Of a DNA stretch of 64,000 bases, positions 35,480-44,999 are shown piece by piece; within the stretch, counting starts at the first letter, position 1, and each line of letters begins with the position of its first letter. This stretch comes from Zymoseptoria tritici IPO323 (taxonomy: Eukaryota > Ascomycota > Dothideomycetes > Mycosphaerellales > Mycosphaerellaceae): assembly GCF_000219625.1 (NCBI RefSeq), contig NC_018211.1, forward strand, positions 1,550,001 to 1,614,000, given 5' to 3'. A program made the translations under genes and the position numbers. The notes under the pieces are model-generated. The model made no database searches. It saw only the letters and a list, made by a program, of their open reading frames with translations, and had not been told where the DNA came from.

Positions 35480-35480
35480 A
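35424..35480 (+). promoter_or_regulatory. Possible upstream ORF overlapping the BTB start (stop/start TGATG)
   Basis: ATG at 35424 opens an 18-codon frame (MSDPNIATMRIS...) whose TGA (35478-35480) shares its last base with the ATG of the BTB gene at 35480. If the transcript starts upstream of 35424, ribosomes would finish this frame exactly at the main start, an arrangement suited to termination-coupled reinitiation. The transcript start is not known. Confidence 0.35.
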
Positions 35481-36399
35481 TGCGCCAAAAGACTCCGCCG
35501 ATTCAAGTCTTACTTGCCCGCCACGTGCAGCGACTCAAAGCCGATTCAGATCAACGACCTCCAGCCGCCACTGAAAGCACACGACCACCACCTGTTGCAG
35601 ATCCGCGCACTCCGCCTCTCATACTTCCATTGGCCTCAAGCCTCCACGCATCTCAAAATACCGGGGACAGCATAGTCACAATGCCGCGTTCAGTATCGCC
35701 ACCACCGAAGCGGCGAAGGTACGACACGGTTGCATGAATCCACATCTGCCAAACTGACATGTCAGACTCGACTTCAACACCTACGCCACTCTCCAGATAG
35801 GTCCCGAAAAGAAGCCCGTTGCTGTCTTCCGCGATGTTCTAGACAGGCATTGCGCATACTTCCGCATAAAATCCGAGGACAAAGACCGAGCCCACTGCGA
35901 GCTTTCCTCACTCGACTGTGACGCTTTCGCCATCTTCCTCCAATGGATTTACACCGCTGAGCTCGTGCTCATGGAAGAGGATGAGGAGCGGCAAGACCTA
36001 CACGGTATCCGGAAATGGACGCTACTCGCCAAGTTGTACACGATCGGCACTGTGCTCTACGCTCCAGTTCTCAAGAACAAGATCGTGGACATGTTCTTGC
36101 AAGGCTTCCGCGGCGGTCCGAAGTTTTCAATGAGTGACACAAAGCTTATTGATATCATCTACGAGTTCTCGCCGGAGGGATCGCAGCTAAGGCACATTTT
36201 GACAGATCATTACATGATCAAGCTGGGCGGAGGGTATTGGCTGAAGCATAATCGGGATATTCTGCCGCGAGAATTCTTAGCGGATTTGGCCGTGGGATGG
36301 TCGGTCATGGGAATGGATCCACGAAAGCTGCTAGACCCAGCGAAAGCGAGGCAATGTGTGTACCATGACCATGATGAGGGTGTGCCGGATTGCAAGTAA
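35480..36399 (+). CDS. BTB/POZ domain protein
   Basis: Exon 1 is 35480-35718, intron 35719-35765 (47 nt, GTACGA donor, GTCAG acceptor), exon 2 is 35766-36399; 290 aa. The first 80 residues are Pro/Arg-rich and end PPPKRRR, a candidate nuclear signal. The BTB fold starts across the junction (RLDFNTYATLQIG, then VFRDVLDRHCAYFR) and includes CDAFAIFLQWIYTAEL. It is followed by helices with LLAKLYTIGTVLYAP and a C-terminal region ending in an acidic/His stretch. Fungal stand-alone BTB proteins of this kind are abundant and mostly uncharacterised; some act as cullin-3 adaptors. It is convergent with TRM6, 128 bp apart. Confidence 0.8.
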
Positions 36400-36527
36400 G
36401 AGCGGAAGCCGTCCATGGCAAGGAGGATCGAGCTCTGAGACTGCAGGGAGAAAGCTGCATTCGAAGCCATGTGTGATAGTGGGGAGTGCGTAAAGCGGGA
36501 AATTGAACGTAGCCAACATGTTCATGC

Positions 36528-38363
36528 TCACGCTGTCACAGCAGGCAAATTGACCATCTCCACATCGCTTCCACCAGTAGTCGGAGTTGACTCCTCCACC
36601 GTGATCTTCCTCTTCTTCGCAAAGTGCTTCCCTCTTGCCTCCACGCCTCCCTCCAGCGGAATGACCTTCCTCGCAGTGAACACATATCCCTCCGCTCCAC
36701 CACGACTCGTCATAAGCGGATGCGTCCGACCTGGAAGTACCTGCCACTCTCTCACTCGACTCGTCTGCACCGACGCACCCAATAGCAGTCTCGGGTCAAC
36801 TGGGAAGTCATCCTCACTCGGTGTCTCTCCTTCGATGAGATGTGCAATATACGCCGCGCGACGCTCTTTCGAGTACAAGTCTGCGGCGACAAGAAGCGGT
36901 TCGATGGTCGGGCTGTAAATGACCACATGACCACCTCCTCTAATCAGAGGCACAGTGTGCTTCAAAATAGTCGTAGGCTCCATATGCGATGCGATGACCA
37001 GACTTTCAAATCCACCAGCCCTCGTCTCGTCGACGATCGCCTTGCAGCGCTCCCATCGCCGGCGCTTCTTAAAGTAACTTCCTCGCTTGCCGCTTTTCCA
37101 ACTCGCCAACTCTTCTTCGCTCGCTCGTTCGGGTTCGGTGTATGTCGGGTCTTGCTCGGGGTGGAGAAGCTGTAGCCAAGAGAGAGGTTTGAGATGGGTG
37201 TGAAGAGGGTGCTCGTTTTCTTCTGTCGGGACAGTGGGACTGCTCGTGTCGTAGCCGAAGTGCTTGAGGATGGAGACGTTGGGCTGCACCGCTGCGTGGA
37301 GTACTGTGATTGTGTTGGAGGTTGCTGGGATAGGGAAGTCGCGGTGGACTGGTCTGGCTATCTTCGCGGTGCCGTTCGTCTTCTCGCCATTCGTATCTAT
37401 TTCTGTGTCGGTGGGTTCTGTTGTCTCTTCCTGCATCGGCGCGGCTGGTTCTGCGTCGTCCTGCAATCGTGGGTACAAGAGATTCATCCTCTCTGCGATA
37501 CCTGCAACTACGAGTCCACCTGTATCATCCACCACCAAGTACCTTCCGTTCGCCTGGCCTGTTCCCGCATCGATCTGATCCATGCCACTGAAATGCGCAT
37601 TGCTCCAAGCATTGACCAGTCCAAGTCCTTCCATCCTGATCTCCATTATCCTCGCCGGCTCCTTGACCATGATGTAATCAATCAGAGTGCCCAAATCCAT
37701 CGGTAGCACAGTAAACCGCTTCAAGTACTTCTTGTTCTTCCTCGCCAGATATTTCGCTTTCGAGTACTCCGTCTTCTCGTCAAGTCCTGCATGGTTCGCC
37801 AAAATCTTCTCGATGACCTCCTTTCCTCCGGCCGACTTCTTCAGCTCTTCAATCTCCTCGTGTGTCAGCCCTTGTCGCGTTGCATCGTCGATCGTAAGTC
37901 GATTGTTCTTCATCAGCACTTGATTGACCGTCGCGAGATCGTAGCCCTCTGGTAATGATCCATTCACTTTTACCTCCGTTGTCCCAGGCTCTGCTCTTGA
38001 CTCCGCCGGCGTTGCATCGTCCAGTCCAGCTTCAGCATTGAGCTCTGCCGGCGACACGATCCTCAATCTCTGCCATGACTCTCCTTCTCTCTTCTCGAGC
38101 AATTCGTAGGTGTAGTGATACGGGCGGCCAAGGAGGAGATTTGCGGGAAACGAACCGAGCTTGCCGACGTCAATGATCCTGCGCCATTCTCAGTATCGTT
38201 GTGGCTATGCAGGAATCATCGCATATGTCTTCGGCAGTGCTCGTGCATGGGAAGAAAGAGGTACCTACGTGTTCAGCTTGATCTCGACGAGTTTGAAGAT
38301 CTCCGTGGGGAGGCGGAGGAAGATGTACGTGTTCGGCCGAACGGTAGAATGTAGAGAAGACAT
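36528..38363 (-). CDS. TRM6: tRNA (adenine58-N1)-methyltransferase non-catalytic subunit TRM6 (Gcd10)
   Basis: Exon 1 is 38269-38363, intron 38179-38268 (90 nt), exon 2 is 36528-38178; 581 aa. The N-terminus has RPNTYIFLRLPTEIFKLVEI, then LGSFPANLLLGRPYHYTYEL across the junction. The Gcd10 core has YSKAKYLARKNKKYLKRF. A further block is RYLVVDDTGGLVVAGIAERM, followed by a Rossmann-like C-terminal part (ESLVIASHMEPTTIL). Trm6 pairs with the catalytic Trm61 to make m1A58 in tRNAs, including initiator tRNA-Met; Trm6 itself lacks SAM-binding residues and helps bind tRNA. A mid-protein acidic, low-complexity insert (PAAPMQEETTEPTDTEID) is probably a loop. Confidence 0.93.
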
Positions 38364-39339
38364 GGCCGCTACAAACGTCGGTGTTGTGCAATGCTTGTCT
38401 CGTCTTCACGCATCAAGTATTGGTGGTGAGCTCGAAACTTTTCGCAATGAGCTCGATGCGGTCATTGAGTATACTACAGCACGATGAGACTTTTGTGACT
38501 GAAAACAGAACAGACGAAACACGTGACATATATGGGGCGATCCCTCCCCTCCCATCCATTTCCAGATTTCCCGTCCTGCCCTGCCCGTCCTCTTCACGGA
38601 AAGGGCGGCCCATCGTGCTTTATTGCGTCGTCACTTCCAGCATGGCCTCGTGCATGCTTGACGATCGACATTATTCAGCATGACAAGAAGATATCCGACA
38701 TCGTTACCCCTTGCACCCTGCACACTGCCCCCCGATGCTATCAAACCAAAGCGACCTCGGAAGTCTATAGACGAGAGCACCGGAGTGGATACGGACTCAC
38801 GGAGTACCTCTCGCGTCCTGCTCATGCCACATCGCTAGGCTGGCCTGACTTTCGATGCGGCAGTGCCAGGTCCTTGTCAACACAAACTCGACCAAGTTTC
38901 CGGCCTGGTTTCATGCAACGTCGGAAATTGGCTCAAGCTCGCTTTTCACAGACTGTCTCCTGTATATACCGGAATTGGAGCTGGATGCCGGAGAACAGGT
39001 CGTCGCCTGGTCCGGGCAGGTACCGACATTTCATTGAGATGATCTTCGTTCGGCAGCATCGCGAGGGCCAGAAACCATGCCATGCTTTGGCGACACCCTC
39101 TGGACGTATAGCGTGGAGCCCTCCCCTACATGGGACATCGGAACGGGTGTTTCTGGTTACCATTTGAGGAACAAGGCCAAGATTCCATTCTTTCCGTTGG
39201 TCTCCTTCCTTGCGAACAGGCCATCAAGGCCCATGATTACAGATCAAATGCAACGTTGGCCATTGTTCCGATGAGTAACACGCCATGACCCCAAGCTATG
39301 ACCTCTGAGCACATCGATCGGGCCACCGCCTTGACAGTG
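38364..39339. other. Intergenic region, TRM6 promoter side
   Basis: About 1 kb between the TRM6 start (minus) and a tandem duplication. Open frames in the interval (for example 38523-39167 plus) read as shadows without domains and show no splice extension. No gene was recognised. Confidence 0.35.
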
Positions 39340-39531
39340 CTAGGGAGCGCCTTGCGAGGCGGAGTGGCAGAGTCCGCTTTCTGGTAACCAGGTCAGTGAA
39401 TTGCCAAGTTTGGGTCATTGTGTCGTCCGATACAGGACTAGGGAGCGTTTTGCGAGGCGGAGTGGCGGAGTCCGCTTCCTGATAACCAGGTCAGTGTATT
39501 GCCAAGTTTAGGCCATTGTGTCGTCCAATGC
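39340..39531. repeat. 98-bp tandem duplication, two diverged copies
   Basis: Two head-to-tail copies start at 39340 and 39438, each opening CTAGGGAGCG and including GCGAGGCGGAGTGGC, then TAACCAGGTCAGTG, ATTGCCAAGTTT and CATTGTGTCGTCC. They differ at about nine positions, nearly all C/T or G/A transitions. The pair lies 230 bp upstream of the start codon of the secreted-protein gene, within its promoter region. Function is unknown. Confidence 0.85.
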
Positions 39532-39587
39532 GCGCAGACTGCAGAGGGTTCGTGCGACGTCGGGCTCGTCTCGTAACTGGTAAAAGG

Positions 39588-39594
39588 TATATAA
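39588..39594 (+). promoter_or_regulatory. TATA box upstream of the secreted-protein gene
   Basis: TATATAA at 39588-39594 lies 167 bp upstream of the ATG at 39761. It is followed by a C/T-rich tract (39625-39700), the usual layout of strongly inducible fungal promoters. Initiation near 39620 would leave a leader of about 140 nt (inference). Confidence 0.6.
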
Positions 39595-39760
39595 TCGCAG
39601 CTGCCCACCGCAGAGGCTTCGTTCAGTTTTCCTCCATCACAAACGTTCCCCTTCCCTCCATCAGAAACACCAGACTACCTATTCCCACTCTTCCAAATTG
39701 CAGCAACAGAAGACAAGACAGACACGTTAGTGCCGAACAACGTCAACGCCAACACACATC

Positions 39761-40167
39761 ATGAAGCTTGCCGCTCTTATCACCGCCGCTATCTTCGGCC
39801 TGATGGCTCCTATGGTCGCGGTACGCTTCCACCCTTCCACTTCTGACCTCTTCGTTGCCCTACCTAACGCAGACTGTGTGGCAGAACGCGCAAGTTTGCT
39901 GGCAGCATGGCGAGGACGGCAACCAATACTGCCGCGACCACTTCCCTTGTGATCCTACCCAGCCCGGCGTTGCGCACTGGTACAAGATCCTTGCTCCCCC
40001 CAGCGCGGGACTGCGTATGCTAACGTTGACCGCAGCCTCCCTAGTGGCGACTGCGATTGCTTTCAGAAGCGACTGTCGACATATGCAAGGCGAACTGCTC
40101 GGCGAACGTATTGGAAGGGACTTGCAGGGCTGTGGAGCGGAGGGAGGCTGTTGCGATGGGTACGTGA
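39761..40167 (+). CDS. Small secreted cysteine-rich protein (effector-like candidate)
   Basis: Exon 1 is 39761-39820 and encodes an N-terminal signal peptide MKLAALITAAIFGLMAPMVA. Intron 39821-39872 (52 nt), exon 2 is 39873-40014, a second 52-nt intron 40015-40066 (GTATGC, TTTCAG) and exon 3 is 40067-40167. This gives 100 aa with six Cys in the mature part: QVCWQH, QYCRDHFPC, then DICKANC and GTC. Without the second splice the frame continues to 40217 (seven Cys, different tail); the spliced form has good splice signals and a compact CKANC-type end, so I prefer it, but it needs RNA evidence. Size, secretion signal and even Cys number fit fungal apoplastic effectors or small antimicrobial-like proteins; no family is recognised. 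The 11.65-kb RIP-mutated element begins about 750 bp downstream. Confidence 0.65.
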
Positions 40168-40483
40168 TCGGAGTCTTGCAGTCGTGGAAGATACTTCGGA
40201 GGGCACCGGCAACGTGACTTTTGCAACGTGGTTCTGGCGACGCGCCTCTAATCTGAGTTTATATCCTGTCTATCTGACCTGATAATACAACACTGTCTCT
40301 ACCGATCTGATCCGATAGCGCTCTGTCATTGTTACTTCCGTGTCATTGTAGCTAGCTAGTCTCGCACGCCGCATAAAAGATCACAAACAAGAACGCGCAA
40401 TGCCACGATCACCCCCATTTCCTGAACGTCCCCTCAACGCTCGGCGCAGGTCGCCAGCGCCGCCCAGACCTCCACCATCGCCA
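40168..40483. other. Intergenic region
   Basis: This 316-bp interval lies between the secreted-protein gene (plus) and the 3' half of the interrupted gene (minus). It holds two 3' ends. No other feature was recognised. Confidence 0.4.
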
Positions 40484-40914
40484 TCACCAACCGGACCTTT
40501 CCCTCCCAGATCGGCGCCCTGACCCGCGTCCATCCTCTCGATCAAACCGCTCTTGGAAGAGGTCGTTGAAGTATCGAAATATGGCCATGTCCATGTATCG
40601 AGTCGGAAGGCGGACATTGACCGTGGTGGAAGATGAGCTGTCGGAAGAGCCGACACGGCTACGAATAGGCGAAGACATCTCACTGCCGGCGCCGAATCTG
40701 ATCGTAGATCCAGTGGGAGACTCCGTGATGGGGTAGCCAGTGAGATCACTGTTGCGTCTAGGACGAGTTACGTCTGACTGCATGTCCCAGGTACGGCGAG
40801 TTGCGTTTGACTGCATGTTCCAAGGTGGATAAGACCAACCACCAAAGTTGTAGACTGGTTGGATTCCGTTGCCGAGGAAGGGGTTGTACAAACTGGGGTC
40901 ATCCATGTGTGCAC
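40484..40914 (-). pseudogene. 3' part of a host gene split by the 11.65-kb element
   Basis: Minus-strand frame reading to a stop at 40484. It covers codons 104-244 of a host gene whose 5' part is at 52565-52875. Joining 52,875-52,565 to 40,907-40,484 (one TSD copy removed) gives 735 nt, 245 codons including stop, with no internal stop. The part here contains MDDPSLYNPFLGNGIQPVYN, two similar short blocks (NMQSNATRR and DMQSDVTRP), a Ser-rich stretch and a C-terminus rich in Gly/Arg. An ATG at 40906 could let this part be translated alone as a 140-aa product. No family is recognised. Confidence 0.75.
40908..40914. repeat. Target-site duplication TGTGCAC (left copy)
   Basis: TGTGCAC immediately precedes the left terminal inverted repeat. 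The identical 7-mer follows the right repeat at 52565-52571 in direct orientation. Since GTGCAC is self-complementary, the apparent match could be extended or shifted by a base, but the restored host frame supports 7 bp. Confidence 0.8.
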
Positions 40915-40934
40915 CTAGTCTCAGACGCACAGAC
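40915..40934. repeat. Left terminal inverted repeat
   Basis: CTAGTCTCAGACGCACAGAC, matched by the reverse complement of 52545-52564 at 19 of 20 positions (A versus T at position 15). It overlaps the first arm of the adjacent palindrome. Confidence 0.8.
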
Positions 40935-40983
40935 TATACTTAGCGGCGCTAATCCCCTTCGGGGGCGCCTTCCTGTATAGTCT
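40931..40983. repeat. Left subterminal palindrome
   Basis: Outer arms AGACTATAC (40931-40939) and GTATAGTCT (40975-40983) enclose a GC-rich inner hairpin with CCCC-TTC-GGGG and GGCGC/GCGCC arms. A counterpart occupies the other end of the element at 52489-52548. Confidence 0.75.
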
Positions 40984-42417
40984 AAGAGCGCAACAGCCGA
41001 ACTAGGTAATAGAGGGTTAGCTGAAATCTGAAAACTTGTATATTAGTCTAAACGCCTGTCTAATACCCGTAAACGATTCGTATAACTTGTAGAATTAATC
41101 TAATATAATTTATTTACGCCTAATCGTAATAGCCGTACCTTAGTTGCCTAAAAGGGAATCTCTAGCTGCTCCTAGACCTCTAGACGTATTATATCCTCCC
41201 TTTATATAATACTACCTCTACCCGCCTTTGCGCTACTAGTCGTCTATACCTATCCGGCGAAGGTAGCTATTATATAACTTATACTTAGTTATACCGTAGG
41301 GTACTCGACTAAGCCTATACGTTTATACGTGCTATTAGGGCTTCCCTCTTCTACTATCTAACCGCTCTATCCTCTACCTCCCGCTAAGCGCGGGTAGCTA
41401 TACTAGACCCGCGACCTAAAGAGGTTAAAGCGATGTTTATATTAGTACTCGGGGTTAGGTCTCGACGCCTAGTAGCCGCCGGTAGTATAGTAACTAACTA
41501 ACGTCTAACGCTTAGCTCTCGTCTCTCTCTATGCCTAACTCTACTACCGTCTAGCGCATTTCCGCTATACTCCGGCCTCTACGATACTAAGCTGCCTAGC
41601 TAAATAGTATCTACCTTCTTCTAAATGTTCCTAGTATACGTAGGCTTCGGTTCGTAATACGGAATCCTAGGCGCGAGGTATCTACTCGTAGTCTCGCGTA
41701 CTAGCTACGCTATAGTAGCATAGTAGGATAGCGGGTTTCGGTTACGGACGTCTTCTAGTACGGCGCTACGCCTATCGCCGACGCCTACGCAGCTACCGTA
41801 TATTCCCCTAGGGCGAGGAGCTACTATCTCGTATACGTTATCGTACTCGTAGTCTAGGAAGGTGCTCGATAGTAGTACCTCTATCTAGCGTCGGACGCGC
41901 TAGCGCACTCTTTAGAGAGTTCCTTTACGAGGATTACGCTCGATAGTCTCTTCGTATTACTAGTACATACTAATCTTTAGATGTTAGTAGCTACGAGCGA
42001 CTAGTTAGGCTCGATACGCACCTAAATAGGTAGTAATTAATAAGTAGATACGGAAGAGGATAATTAGGCTAGACTGGTAGAAGGCGATCGTTATTAATGT
42101 CGATACGATATATTTAAACGTTATTAATATCCGAGAGATAAATGCTTCGCCCTATCGCGTCTGTTTTGTCTTCGCGTCGTCGTCTTATTTACCTAGTAAA
42201 TGTATAGGTCTACGCGGGCGTTGCGCGTACGTAATGTCGGATTGTTTCCTTAATCTATATTAGCTATCGTATAATCTCGCTAGACGATCCGACTAATGTG
42301 TAGTTTAGCTGTTAGTCCGCTGGTCGCAAATATCGTAGCTAATGCTCTACCTAACTACCCGTATGCTACGTACCGCTCCGCCTATCGATTATAGCCTAGG
42401 GCTCTAGGCGATGCTAC

Positions 42418-42545
42418 TTTAGCTGCTTACTATTTAGCTGCTTGCCGTTTAGCTGCTTGCCGTTTAGCTGCTTACCGTTTAGCTGCTTACTATTTAGCTA
42501 CTTATCGTTCTACTACTTGTCGTTCTACTACTTGTCGTTCTACTA
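42418..42545. repeat. 15-bp minisatellite inside the RIP-mutated element
   Basis: About nine copies of a unit like TTTAGCTGCTTGCCG. Copies differ by transitions and later drift to TTCTACTACTTGTCG. The unit is a multiple of three, so it could have been coding (five residues per unit) on either strand; I cannot tell which. Confidence 0.7.
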
Positions 42546-43299
42546 CTAAGTCTACGTTGTTAGAGGCTCTAGGTAATAGTCTTACGTCGGATAACGTGCG
42601 CCTATCTAGATGCTCTACTTCTTAAGTAACCTAGCGAAGTTATTAATAAGTTTTGCCGGCCGAGGACTATCTAGCTAGTATTATGTCGGTTCTGCTATTA
42701 CTATATTACTATACGGGCTATATAGGTAGCCGGGCGCTCTACTACGCCGAGGCGGAAGGCTATATTAGACTCCTTAGTCCGGTTCTTTATATTAGGCCTG
42801 TCCCCCTTACTATCGGCTGTTAGGCGAAGGTTAATATGTCTAAGTTGTCGTCGTAGCCTAGCTTAGGTTATATTACGGTATATAATACTTTTAATAAGAA
42901 ACTAGTAGACATAAGTAGGCTTTTAGGGTTTAATTAAAATCCACTTAACTAAACGCTCGAGCTATCGCCTATAGGGCTATCCTAACGATAGGTAAGCAAC
43001 TAATAGTAGTACTAAAGGTTCTATATACTTTACTATTAAAAGGGACTCGCGAAATAAATACTAAAGCTAACACCTATAGGGCTATCCTAGAGATAGGTAA
43101 GCTATAAAGAATGCTCGTATCGTATCTTACCTAAGTGCTATAAACATACTTATAAAATTAGTTAAATATAGTTAACGCTCGCGCTCGCTACCTCTATAAA
43201 TTATTTACCTCTACGCCTATCTAACTTCTTTAGCCTACTACTAGGAGGAATCCGGCTACTATAACTCTAGTCCTAGTGCGAAAAGATACTTCGGACGAC

Positions 43300-44830
43300 G
43301 TATCTATCTAAGTCGATCGAACCCTCGTTTCGCTTACGTCCCGGGCTTAGGTTAACCTATCTAGGCGAGAAGAACGTACCGGTTAGTTCGCCGCCCTTTA
43401 AGACATGTCTTCCGCCGGAAGGGCTATCCTACTAGACGTCGAATCCGAACGGGGTAAATAACTTCTTCCCGCTTTGCTTAGTAGAGTTAGCTATTAGAAT
43501 ATACGGATCGTTATGCCGGGACTTCGTAGGCGTATCCTTAGGCGTCTACTTCTTCGCCGGCCTCTCCTTCCGAGAGGACCTTATTCTAGCCTCCTCGCGG
43601 GCAGCCTCCTCCCGCTCCTCCCTAATCTCGTCTGCTAACCGTGCCTTGTCCTCGCGTACTTTATTACTCGTACGGCGAGTTGTCCTACGACCTATAACCT
43701 TAGGCGCGTCCGCTATCTCTATATCCGATTATAGAGCGCCTATCGAACGAGTGCTTATACGCCTATTATATATAGGCGTCTTTAGCTAGATAGAAGGCGG
43801 CGCTATCGTTACCGGAGGACTATCTAGATCTAGAAGGTCGCGACGGGAGTAGTCTTAGTTAATTACTTTGTTAACCTTTCCCTACGCTTCCTTTAGAGCG
43901 GTTTTTAGGTAGTCGGTATACTCTTCCGCGTCGAATCGAGCGTCGTATCTAAACGGGACTATAATGTACCTATGCTTCTTATATTTACCTAAGACGCGTC
44001 CGCTACTATAGTACGTTACAACCTCGGGGACATTCTCTATACTTATAAAAAGTAACATGTCGGAGATCTTTATTTAAGCGTCTCCTAAGCTAGGAAGACG
44101 CTCCGTCTCTTCGTCCTCCTTACTCTCCTTACGGTCCGGCGTCGCTTCCTTTGTATACTTCGTAGCTAGACTGCACTTGTTGTAATTGCTATAAAGTAGG
44201 CAGTTAGTATAGGCACCTAAGAAGAGGAACTCTCTATCCCTAGCCCTCTCCTATATAGGGTGTAGCTAGACGATATAGTCGTTTGCGAATCTATTCGGAT
44301 CGTTAGCTAGGCCGCACTTTGTGTAAGTCTTAGTAGCCGATATAATAGCACCGCCTATCTAGAAAGTAGCTAGAATAGCTACTAGCTTCGTAGCGGAGGT
44401 GCTAGGTACGAAGGTGCGTATCTAATTGCCAAAGCGCCTTAGAATCTCCTTACTAGATACGAGCGCGTATAGACCGGTTCGGGAATCGTCTACTAGTTCT
44501 ATAATGCTAGAATATATGCGCCCTTAACGCCCTACGCGCTTATTTACGTCCCTAATTACTAAGCCGGATTTCTAACACACTACGCGGTAAAGCCCTTAAA
44601 CGAACTTAACGATGTTGCCCTTATAGAGCGTAACTTTTGCCTAGCTGTACTATTCCGTCTAAAACTACTCGGCGTATATATTATGTATATCTTAACCCTC
44701 CGCCGAGATGCCCTAGTCGGCTAGCTTCTTCTATACGCTAAGTGCTATAGTAAAACTATTTACGTATTAGTAAATCTCTATCTTTGTAGGCGTAGCGAAA
44801 CTTACGCTTAAATGTAGTCTGCCGACGAGA
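43300..44830 (-). pseudogene. RIP-riddled relic of an unrecognised element-encoded protein
   Basis: The minus strand keeps one frame readable except for TAG codons at former Gln/Trp positions. Blocks include KVTLYKGNIVKF, then IIELVDDSRTGLYALVSSKE and ILRRFGN, later a Lys/Glu-rich acidic stretch and RRTTRRTSNKVREDKARLADE, a charged helical tail. No domain was recognised. Boundaries are approximate. Confidence 0.5.
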
Positions 44831-44999
44831 TTCTCCGTCTGTCGAAAGCGTAAGGTAGTTAGCGAGGATAGATAAGTAGTATAACGAGTAGTATAGTAAA
44901 GGATAGATAAAGTAATAGTTAATAGAGGGATAGAAAGGCAATCGGATAATATAAGAAGGTTAATAAAGAAGGAAGGAAGTTTAGTAACTAAAGTCGGGT

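Noticed and set aside
39360..39400. tRNA-like stretch within the tandem duplication
   Set aside because: No cloverleaf can be formed and no B-box (GGTTCGAATCC-like) is present.
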